From the NCBI GenBank assembly GCA_000729835.1, contig JFHB01000008.1, forward strand, positions 186,001-250,000: a stretch of DNA of 64,000 nucleotides. The letters run 5' to 3'. Shown one piece after another: positions 11,382 to 24,554 of the stretch. The position numbers were made by a program, and so were the translations under genes. Every line of letters begins with the position of its first letter. The stretch's first letter is position 1. The notes under the pieces are model-generated. The model was given only the letters and a program-made list of their open reading frames with translations, searched no databases and was not told where the DNA came from. The DNA comes from Atkinsonella hypoxylon (taxonomy: Eukaryota; Ascomycota; Sordariomycetes; Hypocreales; Clavicipitaceae).

Positions 11382-12107
11382 GATTGCATCGGGAAAAGGT
11401 CGATCGTCAGCACAGTGTGTTTGACGAGATGCTCGTGTTTATTTATATTGATTGATAACAGTTTCGTTAGGACGGTGACGGATTGTCGTGGAGGAAGGTC
11501 GACAGAGAAGGGTAAGATCAAGAAGAGGAGCAATAAAAAGGTGGGAGATGTCAACGACTGTAGTGGGGCTTAAGCACAACGGCAAGTCACCTCACCTAGA
11601 AGAGCCAGGCTCTGGCTTCACACTTACACAATGGTTGCGGCCATTCTGCTACTGGATTTTACCTCGGCATTACGAATATACGTCAGAAGTGAGATGGCGC
11701 TGAATATAGGGCTTAATTTTTATGAGAATGAATTACATCTACAACGCAGTGTCGTCCTTTTGTAAAACGCTCCTAGTCATCGATATCTATGATTTGCTAC
11801 GGAAGGAAGAGACGAAATTTGCGAGTTCTTCGTCTGAAATGTATATGTATATATGTGTATATGTGTAGATCATGCTGTCGCTGGTCATAGTTCGTTCGTC
11901 GAACCTTTCAGTCATACCCACCTACGCATACCTTTAGCAGAGAGGCGCTGTCATCCTGCCACCAACTTCTGTACTAGTCCCGCATGTTGTCATAAGTCAT
12001 AATCCCAAACACAAGATATGTTTCCGTTCCATACAAGGCTTCCCAAGAACAGATACAATCGTGGCCGCAACTTCCAGTAAGCACTTCCGTCCGAGCTGTC
12101 TTGCGCT
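11382..12107. other. SNF8 promoter and DnaJ gene 3' region
   Basis: Both neighbours are on the minus strand, so this spacer carries the SNF8 promoter and leader next to 11381 and the 3' flank of the DnaJ gene near 12107. A TA/TG microsatellite (GTATATGTATATATGTGTAT and on) lies at about 11840-11868. No gene is seen. Confidence 0.5.
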
Positions 12108-13603
12108 CTATTGCGTTTGACACTGATTTTGACCTTCATCCACTTCTTCATCTTCGAACTCACTAAAACGAGGGTCTCCGGAGTTCTCGCCCATCTACGG
12201 CAGTGTTAGTCTGGTCCATACACATCAAGAGACGGAACGGTTTCCACAAAAAGAAATCATACCTTTTCTATATCGGCCCCGTCTTCATAGTCAACATCGT
12301 CGACTTCTTCAGCTACAATGGGTGCTTCCGGAGGTGGCAGCATCTTTTGCAGTGCTTCATACGAGGCATCGTCTTTCAGCCAGTCGTCTTCGGGGAACTT
12401 GACTGTGACTAGAAGATAAAGATCGCCCCTGGTATCGCCACGCTTCATGGGCATACCTTCTCCAGCGACCTTGATGCAATCACCGGGGTGTAAGATTTTG
12501 CCGCGTGGTCGCGTAATGTGAATACCCCTTCCATCAAGATGATTTAAAACAACACGGGAGAATCCGGTCAGCGCTTCGGCAAGAGTAACGTTTAGTGTTG
12601 CTGATAAGTCGTTACCGAGTCGCGAAAAGGTGTCGTGATGCTCCTCGACTAACGTGAAGACAATGTCACCGGGTATTTGGTCAGGGTACTGATCTGCCTC
12701 TCCTTCCAGAACAATTCTTTCCCCCTGCATGGATCCTCGAGGGATATAGATCTCTAAGGCCTTCTTTTCTTGAATCGTCCTCTTGCCTTTGCATTTCTTG
12801 CAGCGATCCTTCTCCTTAAAAACTTGCCCAGACCCTTGACAATGGTCACACAATACCGTTTCCCGTCGCATCATGCCCGGACCAATCTGCCGAATAGCTT
12901 CAACCATGCCATTGCCCTTGCACCTTTCGCAAGTGGCTGACTTGGCCTTTTCTTTGCCTCCAGACCCTCTGCACTGGCCACAGACAATCTGCTTATTGGC
13001 GGCAAATTTGACAGTCTTTCCCTTGTAAAGTTCTTCCAGGGTGACCTTGTACTCCTGCTCTTCATCTGGGCCTCTTCTTGGTCGTTGGGGCGCTCCAGGA
13101 CCCCCAGGACCACCCATATTGAATCCAAACATTTGCGAAAGGATATCATTGAGATCGACTTCAGGCCCGCCGGGACCACCGCCTCGGGAAGGATCAAAGG
13201 CAGACATGCCATGGGTATCATATAAGTGTCGCTTTTGGTCATCGCTTAGGATTTCGTATGCTTGAGTCACTTCCTTGAACTTCGCTTCGGATTCTTCTCG
13301 CTGGTCCGCGGGAACCTTGTCGGGATGATATCTTAACGCGGCCTGTAGTTAAGTGAGTTGAAGGTTTCGTGGCATCATCCTGATGTTGCTCCATCTTGGG
13401 TGCAGAACAAACCTTGCGGTAAGCCTTCTTGATCTGGTCTTGAGATGCATCCTTTTCAATGGAGAGTAGAGCTAATGAAATAGTCAGCGAGCAATGTTTT
13501 GATTCTCTGCAGCGAATATGATTGCGCAAATGGGTGATTGAGAGAAAATCATGAGTTTCATACCATAAAGGTCAATCTCCTCTACATCCATAGCTCCAGA
13601 CAT
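12108..13603 (-). CDS. Class I DnaJ (Hsp40) co-chaperone, Xdj1/Ydj1 type
   Basis: This Hsp70 co-chaperone stimulates ATP hydrolysis and hands over unfolded clients. Exons in transcript order are 13603-13564, 13471-13413, 13342-12263 and 12194-12108, giving 421 residues. The J domain (about residues 10-75) has the HPD motif in LRYHPDKVP, right at the start of exon 3. A Gly/Pro-rich linker carries [19 protein letters not shown]. Four zinc-binding CxxCxGx motifs follow: [24 protein letters not shown] and CKKCKGKR. The C-terminal substrate domains include [20 protein letters not shown] and [17 protein letters not shown]. The last exon, after a 68 nt intron, ends in CQTQ, a CaaX-like box that could be farnesylated as in Ydj1. 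Opening [13 protein letters not shown] resembles Xdj1-type proteins more than Ydj1. Subfamily is inferred. Confidence 0.9.
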
Positions 13604-16345
<2,742 letters not shown>

Positions 16346-17236
16346 GGTTCTGACGACACCAATTCGTCCAGAAGTGAAGGGCGGTCAACCTGTACGATAC
16401 CTGGAAACAACTGAACATAATTGTACGCTGTACTGCTGCATAGACTGTATCGTATTATTGTACTCCATGTAAATGAAGTCTTGTTGAACAACGCAAAAGG
16501 TTGGGTGTGTTGACTGGGCGCTCCATCGGTAGAATCGATGTCATAAACGCATATTAGCCCTATGTGCATGGTATGATAGTATTGTAGTGAGAGGCCAAAT
16601 ATCCAGTACTGCTGTCCTGTCCAGAGTCCGGAGTTTTGAGGAGGTAGCAGAGGCAAGGGCAAAAACATGGGTTAACAAATAAAATTTGAAGGTCAACTGG
16701 TATGATAGTCAGCAGAGGGCGAAATCTGGATCGTCCTCCGCATCATCTTCGCGCACCTGGTAGAGCCCACTCGGGGCGCTCAACCTCAGTTCGGCTGGCC
16801 TCTTGACTAGGCGCTCAAGAGCTGACAAGGTGCTCAAGAGCTGACAAGGTGAGTAATTGTCTGGTTCTGAGAGCGATGCAGCCCTTGATGCCCCAGCGCT
16901 AGCGAAGGCGCCTCCAATACCCGCTTCCCCTACGGAGTGATGAGCGGTATCTGGTTCCTACACGTACACTTGTACCTAACTGGTTCGCGGTGGTGCAATC
17001 TCGGACCGTCGTCATTTTCACGTCCGCCAAGAAAGACACGCTAGTGTACACACGTCATTATGAGACCCGGCTGCCGGCTTCTTTGTTGCTAAGCAGTCTC
17101 TCTCTTCTCTGGTGGAGTCTGGTCGGTTCGGTTCGTACGTTACTCCGTGCTCTGCCTCCCAATTCGGCTTCAGTTTGCCTCAACGTAGACTTCGACCAAG
17201 GTCTACCTCGACCTGACGTTGACACCTTTGTCCTTC
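16346..17236. promoter_or_regulatory. Upstream region of PHO8
   Basis: This 0.9 kb lies between the end of MSE1 and the proposed PHO8 start and must hold the PHO8 promoter. A perfect tandem duplication of a 19-base unit sits at 16813-16850. The frame leading into PHO8 is open back to about 16990 but has no ATG, so I treat it as leader rather than coding. Confidence 0.5.
16813..16850. repeat. Two perfect tandem copies of a 19-base unit
   Basis: The unit GCTCAAGAGCTGACAAGGT occurs twice head to tail without mismatch, about 390 nt before the proposed PHO8 start. It contains the short palindrome CTCAAGAG. A replication-slippage duplication is the simplest reading; a doubled factor-binding site is possible. 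Confidence 0.85.
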
Positions 17237-19002
17237 ATGGTTCGTACGGCAGCAACCCCTCCCCGGCACTGCTTGCAAAAGGCCAAATTGTGATTTACAA
17301 AATCTCACAGGCGTCCGAAAACAGCCCCCTTCTGGGGACTGACAATTCAGGCGCAGACCGTGAGGGAAGCTCAGGCGCAGCTGGCAAAAGTAAAGCTTCC
17401 AAGTGGTCGAGAGCACGCGAGATTGGAATCTTTGTCTGGGCACTGATTGCGACCGCAGCTGTCATCATCATCGCTGTCTGGACACAACACAAACAACAAA
17501 CGTCTCAAGATGGTTCTCACGCTCACAAGCGCAATCTTGTCTTCATGGTCTCTGATGGCATGGGTCCCGCGTCTCTCTCACTAACCCGCAGCTATCGTCA
17601 GTATGTTGATGGGCTTCTCGAAGGCGATACCCTCGCTTTAGACAAACACTTCTGGGGCTCTAGTCGTACAAGGTCAAGCAATAGCTTGGTGACTGATAGC
17701 GCCGCTGGTGCAACTGCCTTTTCCTGTGGCAAGAAGAGCTACAATGGCGCCATCGCCATGTTGCCCGACTACCAGCCATGTGGCTCGGTCCTCGAGGCCG
17801 CCAAGAGAGCTGGGTATGCAACTGGTCTGGTCGTGACAACTGATATCACAGATGCAACCCCCGCCTGCTTCGCTAGTCATGTTATGATTAGGCAAATGCA
17901 AGATGATATTGCTCTGCAGGAAATCGGTGAAGGGCCATTGGGACGATCAGTCGATCTCATGCTAGGTGGTGGACGGTGCCATTTCCAGCCCAACACTACT
18001 TCTGGAAGCTGCCGTTTGGATGACATTGATGTAATTGAACTGGCCAAGAAGAAGCACGGATGGTCTTATACCAACAGCCGCACAGATTTTGATGCTCTCA
18101 ATGGCGGCAACATGGCCGTCCTCCCTCTAATCGGCCTGTTCGCCTCCACCGATGTTCCCTTTGAACTGGATAGAAAAAATATGGATGATATCTACCCCAG
18201 TCTTAGCGAAATGGCCGGGACAGCTCTGAAGGCCCTCGAGAAGGCAACGGCCGACAGTGACAAGGGGTTTTTTCTCATGATCGAGGGCAGCCGAATAGAT
18301 CATGCTGGTCACATTAATGATCCTGCTGCACAAGTGAGAGAGGTTCTTGAATACGACAAAACTTTTCAAACGGTCTTGGACTTCATCAAAGGCAGCACGA
18401 CCGAGACTGTTCTCGTGAGCACTAGCGACCATGAAACCGGCGGGCTTGCTACGGCTCTTCAAGAACCTGGCCACCTACCTGTTTACAACTGGTACCCTCA
18501 AGTCCTCGCGAATGCGACGCGGTCATGCGAGCTATTGGCTACAACCCTGCAGAAGCACGTTTCCGATGAAGCGTTCTCCATGAACAAAGAGCAGCTGAAA
18601 GCGTGGATCAACAACGAGCTTGTTGTTCCTGGCCTGGGCATCTCTGATGCCACTGAAGAGGAGCTGACTCTTCTCGCCGAAGACCCGGCAGCCTCAGTCA
18701 ATACTTTTGCGGCTATCATCTCCCTCCGCGCACATATCGGTTGGAGCACTCACGGCCACACAGCTGTTGACGTGAATGTGTATAGTTCCGGCGGGGCTGA
18801 AACAAGTAGAATTCGTGGCAACATTGAGAACACGGACGTTGGCAAATTTCTCAGCCATTATTTAGATGTGGATGTGGACCAAATAACCCAGGAATTAAGG
18901 GCAAAGATGGCAGAGAAAGATGACGGACTATATTCAAGCCAAGGGAAGCACCAGAAATTTCCTCAGAACTCTGATAGTTATCATGCTCTTCAGGGTTTCT
19001 GA
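17237..19002 (+). CDS. PHO8: Vacuolar repressible alkaline phosphatase Pho8
   Basis: Pho8 is a type II vacuolar membrane enzyme that hydrolyses phosphomonoesters. The main exon 17311-19002 contains a short cytosolic tail with ENSPLLG, a membrane anchor IGIFVWALIATAAVIIIAVW, and the alkaline phosphatase core: metal site VFMVSDGMGPASLS, phospho-serine motif TDSAAGATAFSCG (Ser about 131), metal sites EGSRIDHAGH and STSDHETGG. Length about 564, as for yeast Pho8 (566). The open frame before 17311 lacks any ATG. I propose ATG 17237-17239 as a one-codon exon followed by a 71 nt intron (donor GTTCGT, acceptor CACAG at 17310), giving MASENSPLLG; this start is inference. Enzyme identity is certain. 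It is convergent with SKT5. Confidence 0.9.
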
Positions 19003-20016
19003 TGCAGGCATCCCACGATATCGCCTTGAAGTTGACTTGTATTGGTAATTGACATATGTGTGGCATTGGTACAGGAATAGATTTCGTCCACCTCAATACT
19101 TTGACCTATCAGGATTTCCCTATGCCGAGTTCGATCTTCGTATTTACCAGTAGATTATTCGTTTTACTGCTGTTACGAATCAGCCCCCGCAATATTCCCA
19201 AATTGGTGCTGTTGTATACAGCAGAAAGAAATAAATCGGCGGTGATCATGTTACTGTACTATGTATGACTGGGTATGGAATCTAGAGGCAAAATGCTAGG
19301 GACACTCTACAATGCTTCGGGGTTGCAATTACATGAGACTACTACCTACCCAAGTAGTCGGGAAGTGAAACTGCAAATTTCATGTCTGGTGCAGGACCGA
19401 ACTCTGCCACCTATGCTGGTTTAATTGATCAAGATGGCCTTGAACCTATCATCGACTCCGGGCGACCTACTCATCATTGTGCATTTAGAGTGTAGTGCCT
19501 ATCGTGAAGGATCAGGCGAATTTGATCATGCGCCAATGTGTCATTATCATGATATATACATGTATACCTGGTATATAAATGTCAATACAAGTAGAACAAC
19601 ATGTTTTAAAAACCTCATGAGGTCCCCCAATATAAGCAGTCCTAGCACGGCTAGTATCAGTATGCAGCTGAGCTAGCAAGCTCGGCGTATCAGACATGAC
19701 GACCTTGCCTTTGATGGCGCCCTGCGTGTACGGGAAGAAGAAAGCTCCTCACGCAAAGCACGGCTAAAGGCACAAGGGGCATAAATTTCCCACATCACGT
19801 AAATCGTGCTGCACATAAATTATGCGCTGTATGTGTCCAGGGTTCCATTTTGTCAGCCTCTTAATATTTCAAGAGGCAAAGCAGGCAATAAGATAAGCTT
19901 CCCGCATTCCGTCGAGCCGTCATAGATTCAGTCAGAATGTCCCCTTCCCACAACTCACTTGCCAACTCCGATGGGTGCAGTCACCGGTGGCTCCTATTAC
20001 GTCTAGGTTTTCCGGA
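19003..20016. other. Spacer between convergent PHO8 and SKT5
   Basis: One kilobase of 3' flanking sequence for both genes. It is AT-rich with a CTACCTACCCAAGTAGTCGG near-palindrome near 19343 and TATACATGTATACCTGGTAT near 19555. No open frame looks real and I see no repeat shared with other spacers. Confidence 0.5.
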
Positions 20017-22998
20017 TTACATGACAACCTGGGTCGAGGTCAGCTAAATTGCCGTGAAGCCTGAATAAACAAATACTCCAGATTTTGTACTTACACAGTC
20101 CCCCCCCTGTTTACCCTGAGGAATTCCCATGTCCTCAAAGGTTGCGGGACCCTTGGCGGGCTTTGCGGGGGCCATCGTGGCGGGTTTGGGACCTGGTCCT
20201 GACAAAGCAGTTGGTTCAGTGAATCGGTGTCCCAGTCCATTAGACTGTACACTTCCAGTCCTGCCGCCAACCACATTGGGTCGAGAATGATTAGAGGTTG
20301 CTTGATTGAGGTCACCTGATGCCCTCCTCGGAAGTAGGGAGGCATCCTGGTGCGGCGTCGAATTCAGTCTCTCGACACGTCCACTCGCGCTCGCGCCTGG
20401 CAATTTAGAAAATCGCTCATAATTCTGCGACGCAATTCGCTGATCGTACTGCGAAGACACGTCTGAACCAGGACGTGAAGACATTCGAGGTGCGTGTTCT
20501 CGCCCAGGGTCAGGATAGTTTGTTAGCCCTGGAGGTTGCGGCTGTCGAGAAGGCTGCTTTTGCAGCTTGTTCATAGCCGCATTTGGACCCGAGGGCGGTT
20601 GAGTGCTCGCGGGCCTACCATACGAATCGTCGGCAGCATACGGCCTGTCACCAGGTGTATAAAGACTGAGACATGGTTGTCTATGTCCACTGATCGGCCG
20701 TTGAGGATCCCATCCAGCAGAGGCCACGCGCCCCGGGGGATTGCTAGCTCGAGCTGGCGGCTGCAAACTTCCCATAGAATGAGACGAAGGCATTTGACGC
20801 GGCCCAGGGGAATGTGATTTGATTCCAAATGCGCTAGAGGGAGCATCTGCGTGCGGCCTCTGCAAAGGTTTGGTGCCAGAGCCATATCTGATATTCGTCG
20901 GCACTCTAACATCATCCTCGGGATAGGGCGCAGTAGAGTGAGGTCGAGTCACATTCAAAGGTGCTGGTCGATCGTCATCTGGATATGGTGTTGCGGAGTG
21001 TGGACGCATAGGGGCTTGTGGGTTACTATCGAGGCGAATGCTAAAAGCAGGTGGACGATCTGTGCCAAGTACAGATGCTCTGGATGGGTCAGCAAAACTG
21101 ACTTGATCCGACACAATGGTTGGTCTAATACCAGGAGATGGTTGCGGAGACACTCGCGGAGAGCCAGTTGCCGTCGGAGCTCTGCCATATGGTTGTGAAG
21201 AAGCCGGTGCGTTACCAGTCACTAATGCCATGGCAGCTATATTTTCATCCAGCGTAGGCATCGGTTGAGGCTGTTTGAATCTCTCGGGCCTGTTCCCCCT
21301 TTGCGAACCGTGTTGGGACTTGATTCTAGTCAAGGTCGTCGTTTCATGGTCTTTTTTGGAAAGGCTTTGATCGTGATTCAAAGAATCCAAGCGACTCATA
21401 GCATCTTTGTTACCATGGTCGGCTGCCTGTTGATACCACTTGCGTGCCTCCGATAGACTTTGACTCACGTGTATACCAATCTCATAGTAGTAGCCCATGG
21501 CAAATTCGGCAGTCGGGAGCTTCGAGGCAGCTGCTTCTTGAGCGTATTTGAAGGCAAGTTCCTCATTCTTTTTGAAGACACCCTCGTAACCAAATAAGAA
21601 CCAGCGACTCACGCCAAGGGCAGCTTCTGGAAGTCCTTGCTTTGCAGCCAGGCCATAATAATGAATTGAGTAGGATGGATTAAAATCACATCCGAGCTGG
21701 CAGAGTTCGTAGGCCTGCCCCATTTTGAGCTGAGCTTTGGCGAAACCTAAATACGCTGCCTTCTCGACGTACATTTTGGCGGTTTCCAAATTATACACAA
21801 GTAAACCGTCGGGTATCGTAATATCTGGTAGATCGCGACCTACCAGCATGCCGTAAACATATGCTCCTTGTGGCGCGTCTTCGTCCGAGCTATCTGCCGC
21901 GGACTTTATTCGTTCCAAACCACCAGAGTAATCCTTTGATTCGCCATGCTGGCCAAGCAAGCTCATCATACCCATGCGATACAAGGCTGCGGAGTCTTTC
22001 AGACTCATACCTCTATAATAGTGTTCTTTAGCTTTTGACATGTCATTGGACTGCTCGAAAAGCATGCCAATTCGATATTCAGATCTTGCATTCCCCAACT
22101 CAGCCGCACGCTTATACCCAATATATGCCTCGCGTTTATCAACTCGATGTCCGAATTTCCCAAACTCTAGCCACTTGGAGCGGATGTACAAGGCATTTGG
22201 ATGCTCCTGCTCTGCTAAATAATTAATTATGTGAAGGGCATCGACGCGCAGCTCATGTTCAATTCGTGGTGTGACTGGTCGAGGCTTTCCTGTAGGCTCG
22301 CGTGCCGCAGCATCGATAGCAATCTCGGCCCAAATGAGAACATCGCACGCCCAACTTATCTGCATATCCACATTCTGCGAATGTAGAACATGATTCCGCG
22401 CATTCCAGAGTATATCTTCTTTCGCATCATCGGCGGGAGGGATGTTGTCGCCGGTGACTTTTGGAAAGGGGGAGAAAGATGGCGCATCTTTGCTTACAGT
22501 ATTAAGGTGTTGTGCCCGACTGTCAGAATCCTTGTAAGCCGTGATATCACCGTCAGCACCAGGTGTATTGTTATTCTGAGGCTCAGTAGACTCGATGCTA
22601 GTGTATATGGCTTGTTGCGTTGTGTTTGAAAGGCTCGATTGGCGGCCATGATATGGGAGCGTCTCACGAGAGTCCCGTCGCTCGCTGTCCCTTGCCTCTA
22701 ATTCTAGACGTTGCAAGTCATCTTGCATATTCTGGGGCACTTGAGGGGTTACTCTAGATATTGGCAACATATAAGACTTGTTAGCTTTAGCCCAACACGG
22801 TCGGTGCCTTGCATCCTTTGTCGGCCCTCTCGACCCCTGTCTTCAAGTGGTGTGGCAATCTGATGGCCTAGAAACTTATTGCAGGGTAGGAAATCAAAGG
22901 CATTTAACGAACCTTTGCGGGGCAGGGGCAACGACTTCAGGCATGTAGTAATCATCAAAGCCTCCAGGAATAAAAGTCGCACCAAACTGAGGGGCCAT
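20017..22998 (-). CDS. SKT5: Chitin synthase activator, Skt5/Chs4 type, Sel1 repeats
   Basis: Skt5/Chs4 proteins recruit and activate class IV chitin synthase (Chs3) at the plasma membrane. Exons in transcript order: 22998-22913, 22753-20095, 20028-20017; 918 residues. Exon 1 has GFDDYYMPEVVAPAPQR and joins VTPQVPQNMQDDL. The centre (about residues 180-500) has at least seven Sel1/TPR-like repeats, for example YKRAAELGNARSEYRIGMLF, MSLLGQHGESKDYSGGLERI and EARKWYQQAADHGNKDAM. The long tail is Pro/Ser-rich and disordered. Unspliced, the frame would run past the donor to a stop at 20044; splicing a 66 nt intron makes the protein end in CVVM, a CaaX box for prenylation, known in this family. Further upstream coding exons are possible because ATG 22996-22998 follows a good acceptor (CCGGACAAG). 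Confidence 0.9.
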
Positions 22999-23760
22999 CT
23001 TGTCCGGATGCTGGAATGATCTTGGTTTCAGCACCTAGATTTGTTAGGCTAGGGCTCATTCGCACTTGTTCGAAGCGAAGCTGCGTCGGCCTAAAAAACA
23101 CGCGGACCCAGGAACACAGCGCAGGAGCGTTGGACAAAACCAAGCGGTGACGTGCAGCTTTAACCGATAGAAATATGGAGGGTGGCAGTGGCCCTGGCAG
23201 TGATGGAATGAAGCAAATAGAAGCCGTTCCTCAGGCGCTTTGCTTGATCGCGAGGAAACAAAACGCGAAGAGAGGCATGGAGACAGTTGGCGAGGGTTTT
23301 GAGACGACAAAAGGGGGATGTGGACAAAGCGATAAAGCCTAAGTCACCGTGACAAAGACCGTGACACAATTTTTTTTTTTTTTGGCTAGGGACAATAATA
23401 GAATCAGAGTTGGAGGTAGGTAGTAGTTGTCAAGCAAGCTTCCTGGTGCCAGCAGACAGACAGTGTGGCGATGCATCCTTTCTGGGTCCGATTGATGAGT
23501 GGTGACTTGACCGATTTAGGGTATGACAGGTGGGGAAAACGACAAGGGAATTTGGAGGACCACGCGGCATCAAACGCTGCTGAATCGTACCCGCGACACT
23601 GTGAGACAAAACCAGGTACCTACCGTCAGGCGCTAACCCGAATTCTGGAGAAAATTTTCTGTCTATGTTCAATCACACAAGACAGGTCAAAATTCATTAC
23701 AGTGGTAACCAAAGTGCTGTAATTGTTCTTAGTCTGTCTTGAGAGAGTTTGCGAGTTTGT

Positions 23761-23823
23761 GACTGTTCCAGGAAACCAGCTAGTGCGCGGTGCGCGTAGG
23801 TACTGCCGCGCGCCACCCCGGAT
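23761..23823. repeat. Two facing ends of the MITE-like family
   Basis: GACTGTTCCAGGAAACCAGC followed by GCGCGTAGGTAC (23761-23802) matches the right end of the family. It is followed at once by CCGCGCGCCACCCCGGA (about 23806-23822), which matches a left end. They may be remnants of one element that inserted next to another, since a full copy follows at 24004. Confidence 0.5.
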
Positions 23824-24003
23824 TATAGCAAGAGCTTAGTGGCAGTTGCTCTATATAAACTCTTGTAAATAAATTCTTCTTTACTAGTAGTTTTTGTAAA
23901 CGTTGTTAGGATTAGACCAAGAGAATATATGTCGCGACAGTGCTTGCTCTTACCCAAAAATGGGGGTAGCGTATCCGTACCCACTAGGTACCTTGAGTAT
24001 CTA

Positions 24004-24177
24004 TACCCACCATCGCGCGCCAACCCGGTTCCTGGTGACAGCTTGTAAGAGCAAATGCTCTTGTATAACAGTACAGATATAATAGTATAACTCTAAATAA
24101 GAGTTACAAACTGTCATACAATCCTTAACAGACTGGTCAGTGTCACTAGGCGCCAGGTTGGCGCGCGATGGTAGGTA
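24004..24177. repeat. MITE-like inverted-repeat element, copy 2 (best preserved)
   Basis: This 174 bp element is nearly symmetrical. The left end reads TACCCACCATCGCGCGCCAA followed by CCCGG and TGGTGACAG. The right end on the opposite strand reads TACCTACCATCGCGCGCCAA followed by CCTGG and TAGTGACAC. Inside are two hairpins: GTAAGAGCAAATGCTCTTG and GTATAACTCTAAATAAGAGTTAC. There is no coding frame. Size, structured ends and AT-rich centre fit a miniature inverted-repeat transposable element. Confidence 0.75.
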
Positions 24178-24554
24178 CTTTAGCAGGTACCTGTGTAGGT
24201 GAGGTCTGGTAATAATAATCGTAGCGACTCGAGTGACGTTTTAGGTACCTACCAGTATACTTACTAGGCACCTACACCCACTGTAGGTACCTACTAAAAA
24301 CATCTGGCTCGCAAGCACTTACTGTATACATGGACTTACGTAATCCACCGTGGACAACCCCTTCTTGATTTGTGATGCCAACTTATCTCAGTAACTATTC
24401 GGCAAGACCTGCTCGACGGACCTTTGCAGCAATTGTTGCAAACTTAGGACAATTCTCTCTCTGAAACTACGGCAACACCGTCTCGCTCACCCTTGTTATA
24501 TCCCTGACTGGACCCGTCCACTCTACTTCTGCCACCTCATTCGATATTGTCACG

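Larger units (their letters stand above)
22999..24554. promoter_or_regulatory. Divergent region between SKT5 and RPN12 with repeats
   Basis: The two genes point away from each other across 1.56 kb. The SKT5 side (23000-23450) is likely its leader and promoter and includes a run of T at 23371-23383. The middle is packed with repeat ends (23761-24177) and TAGGTACCTA-type motifs to about 24300. The RPN12 side (24300-24554) is CT-rich near the gene. No gene is seen. Confidence 0.5.
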
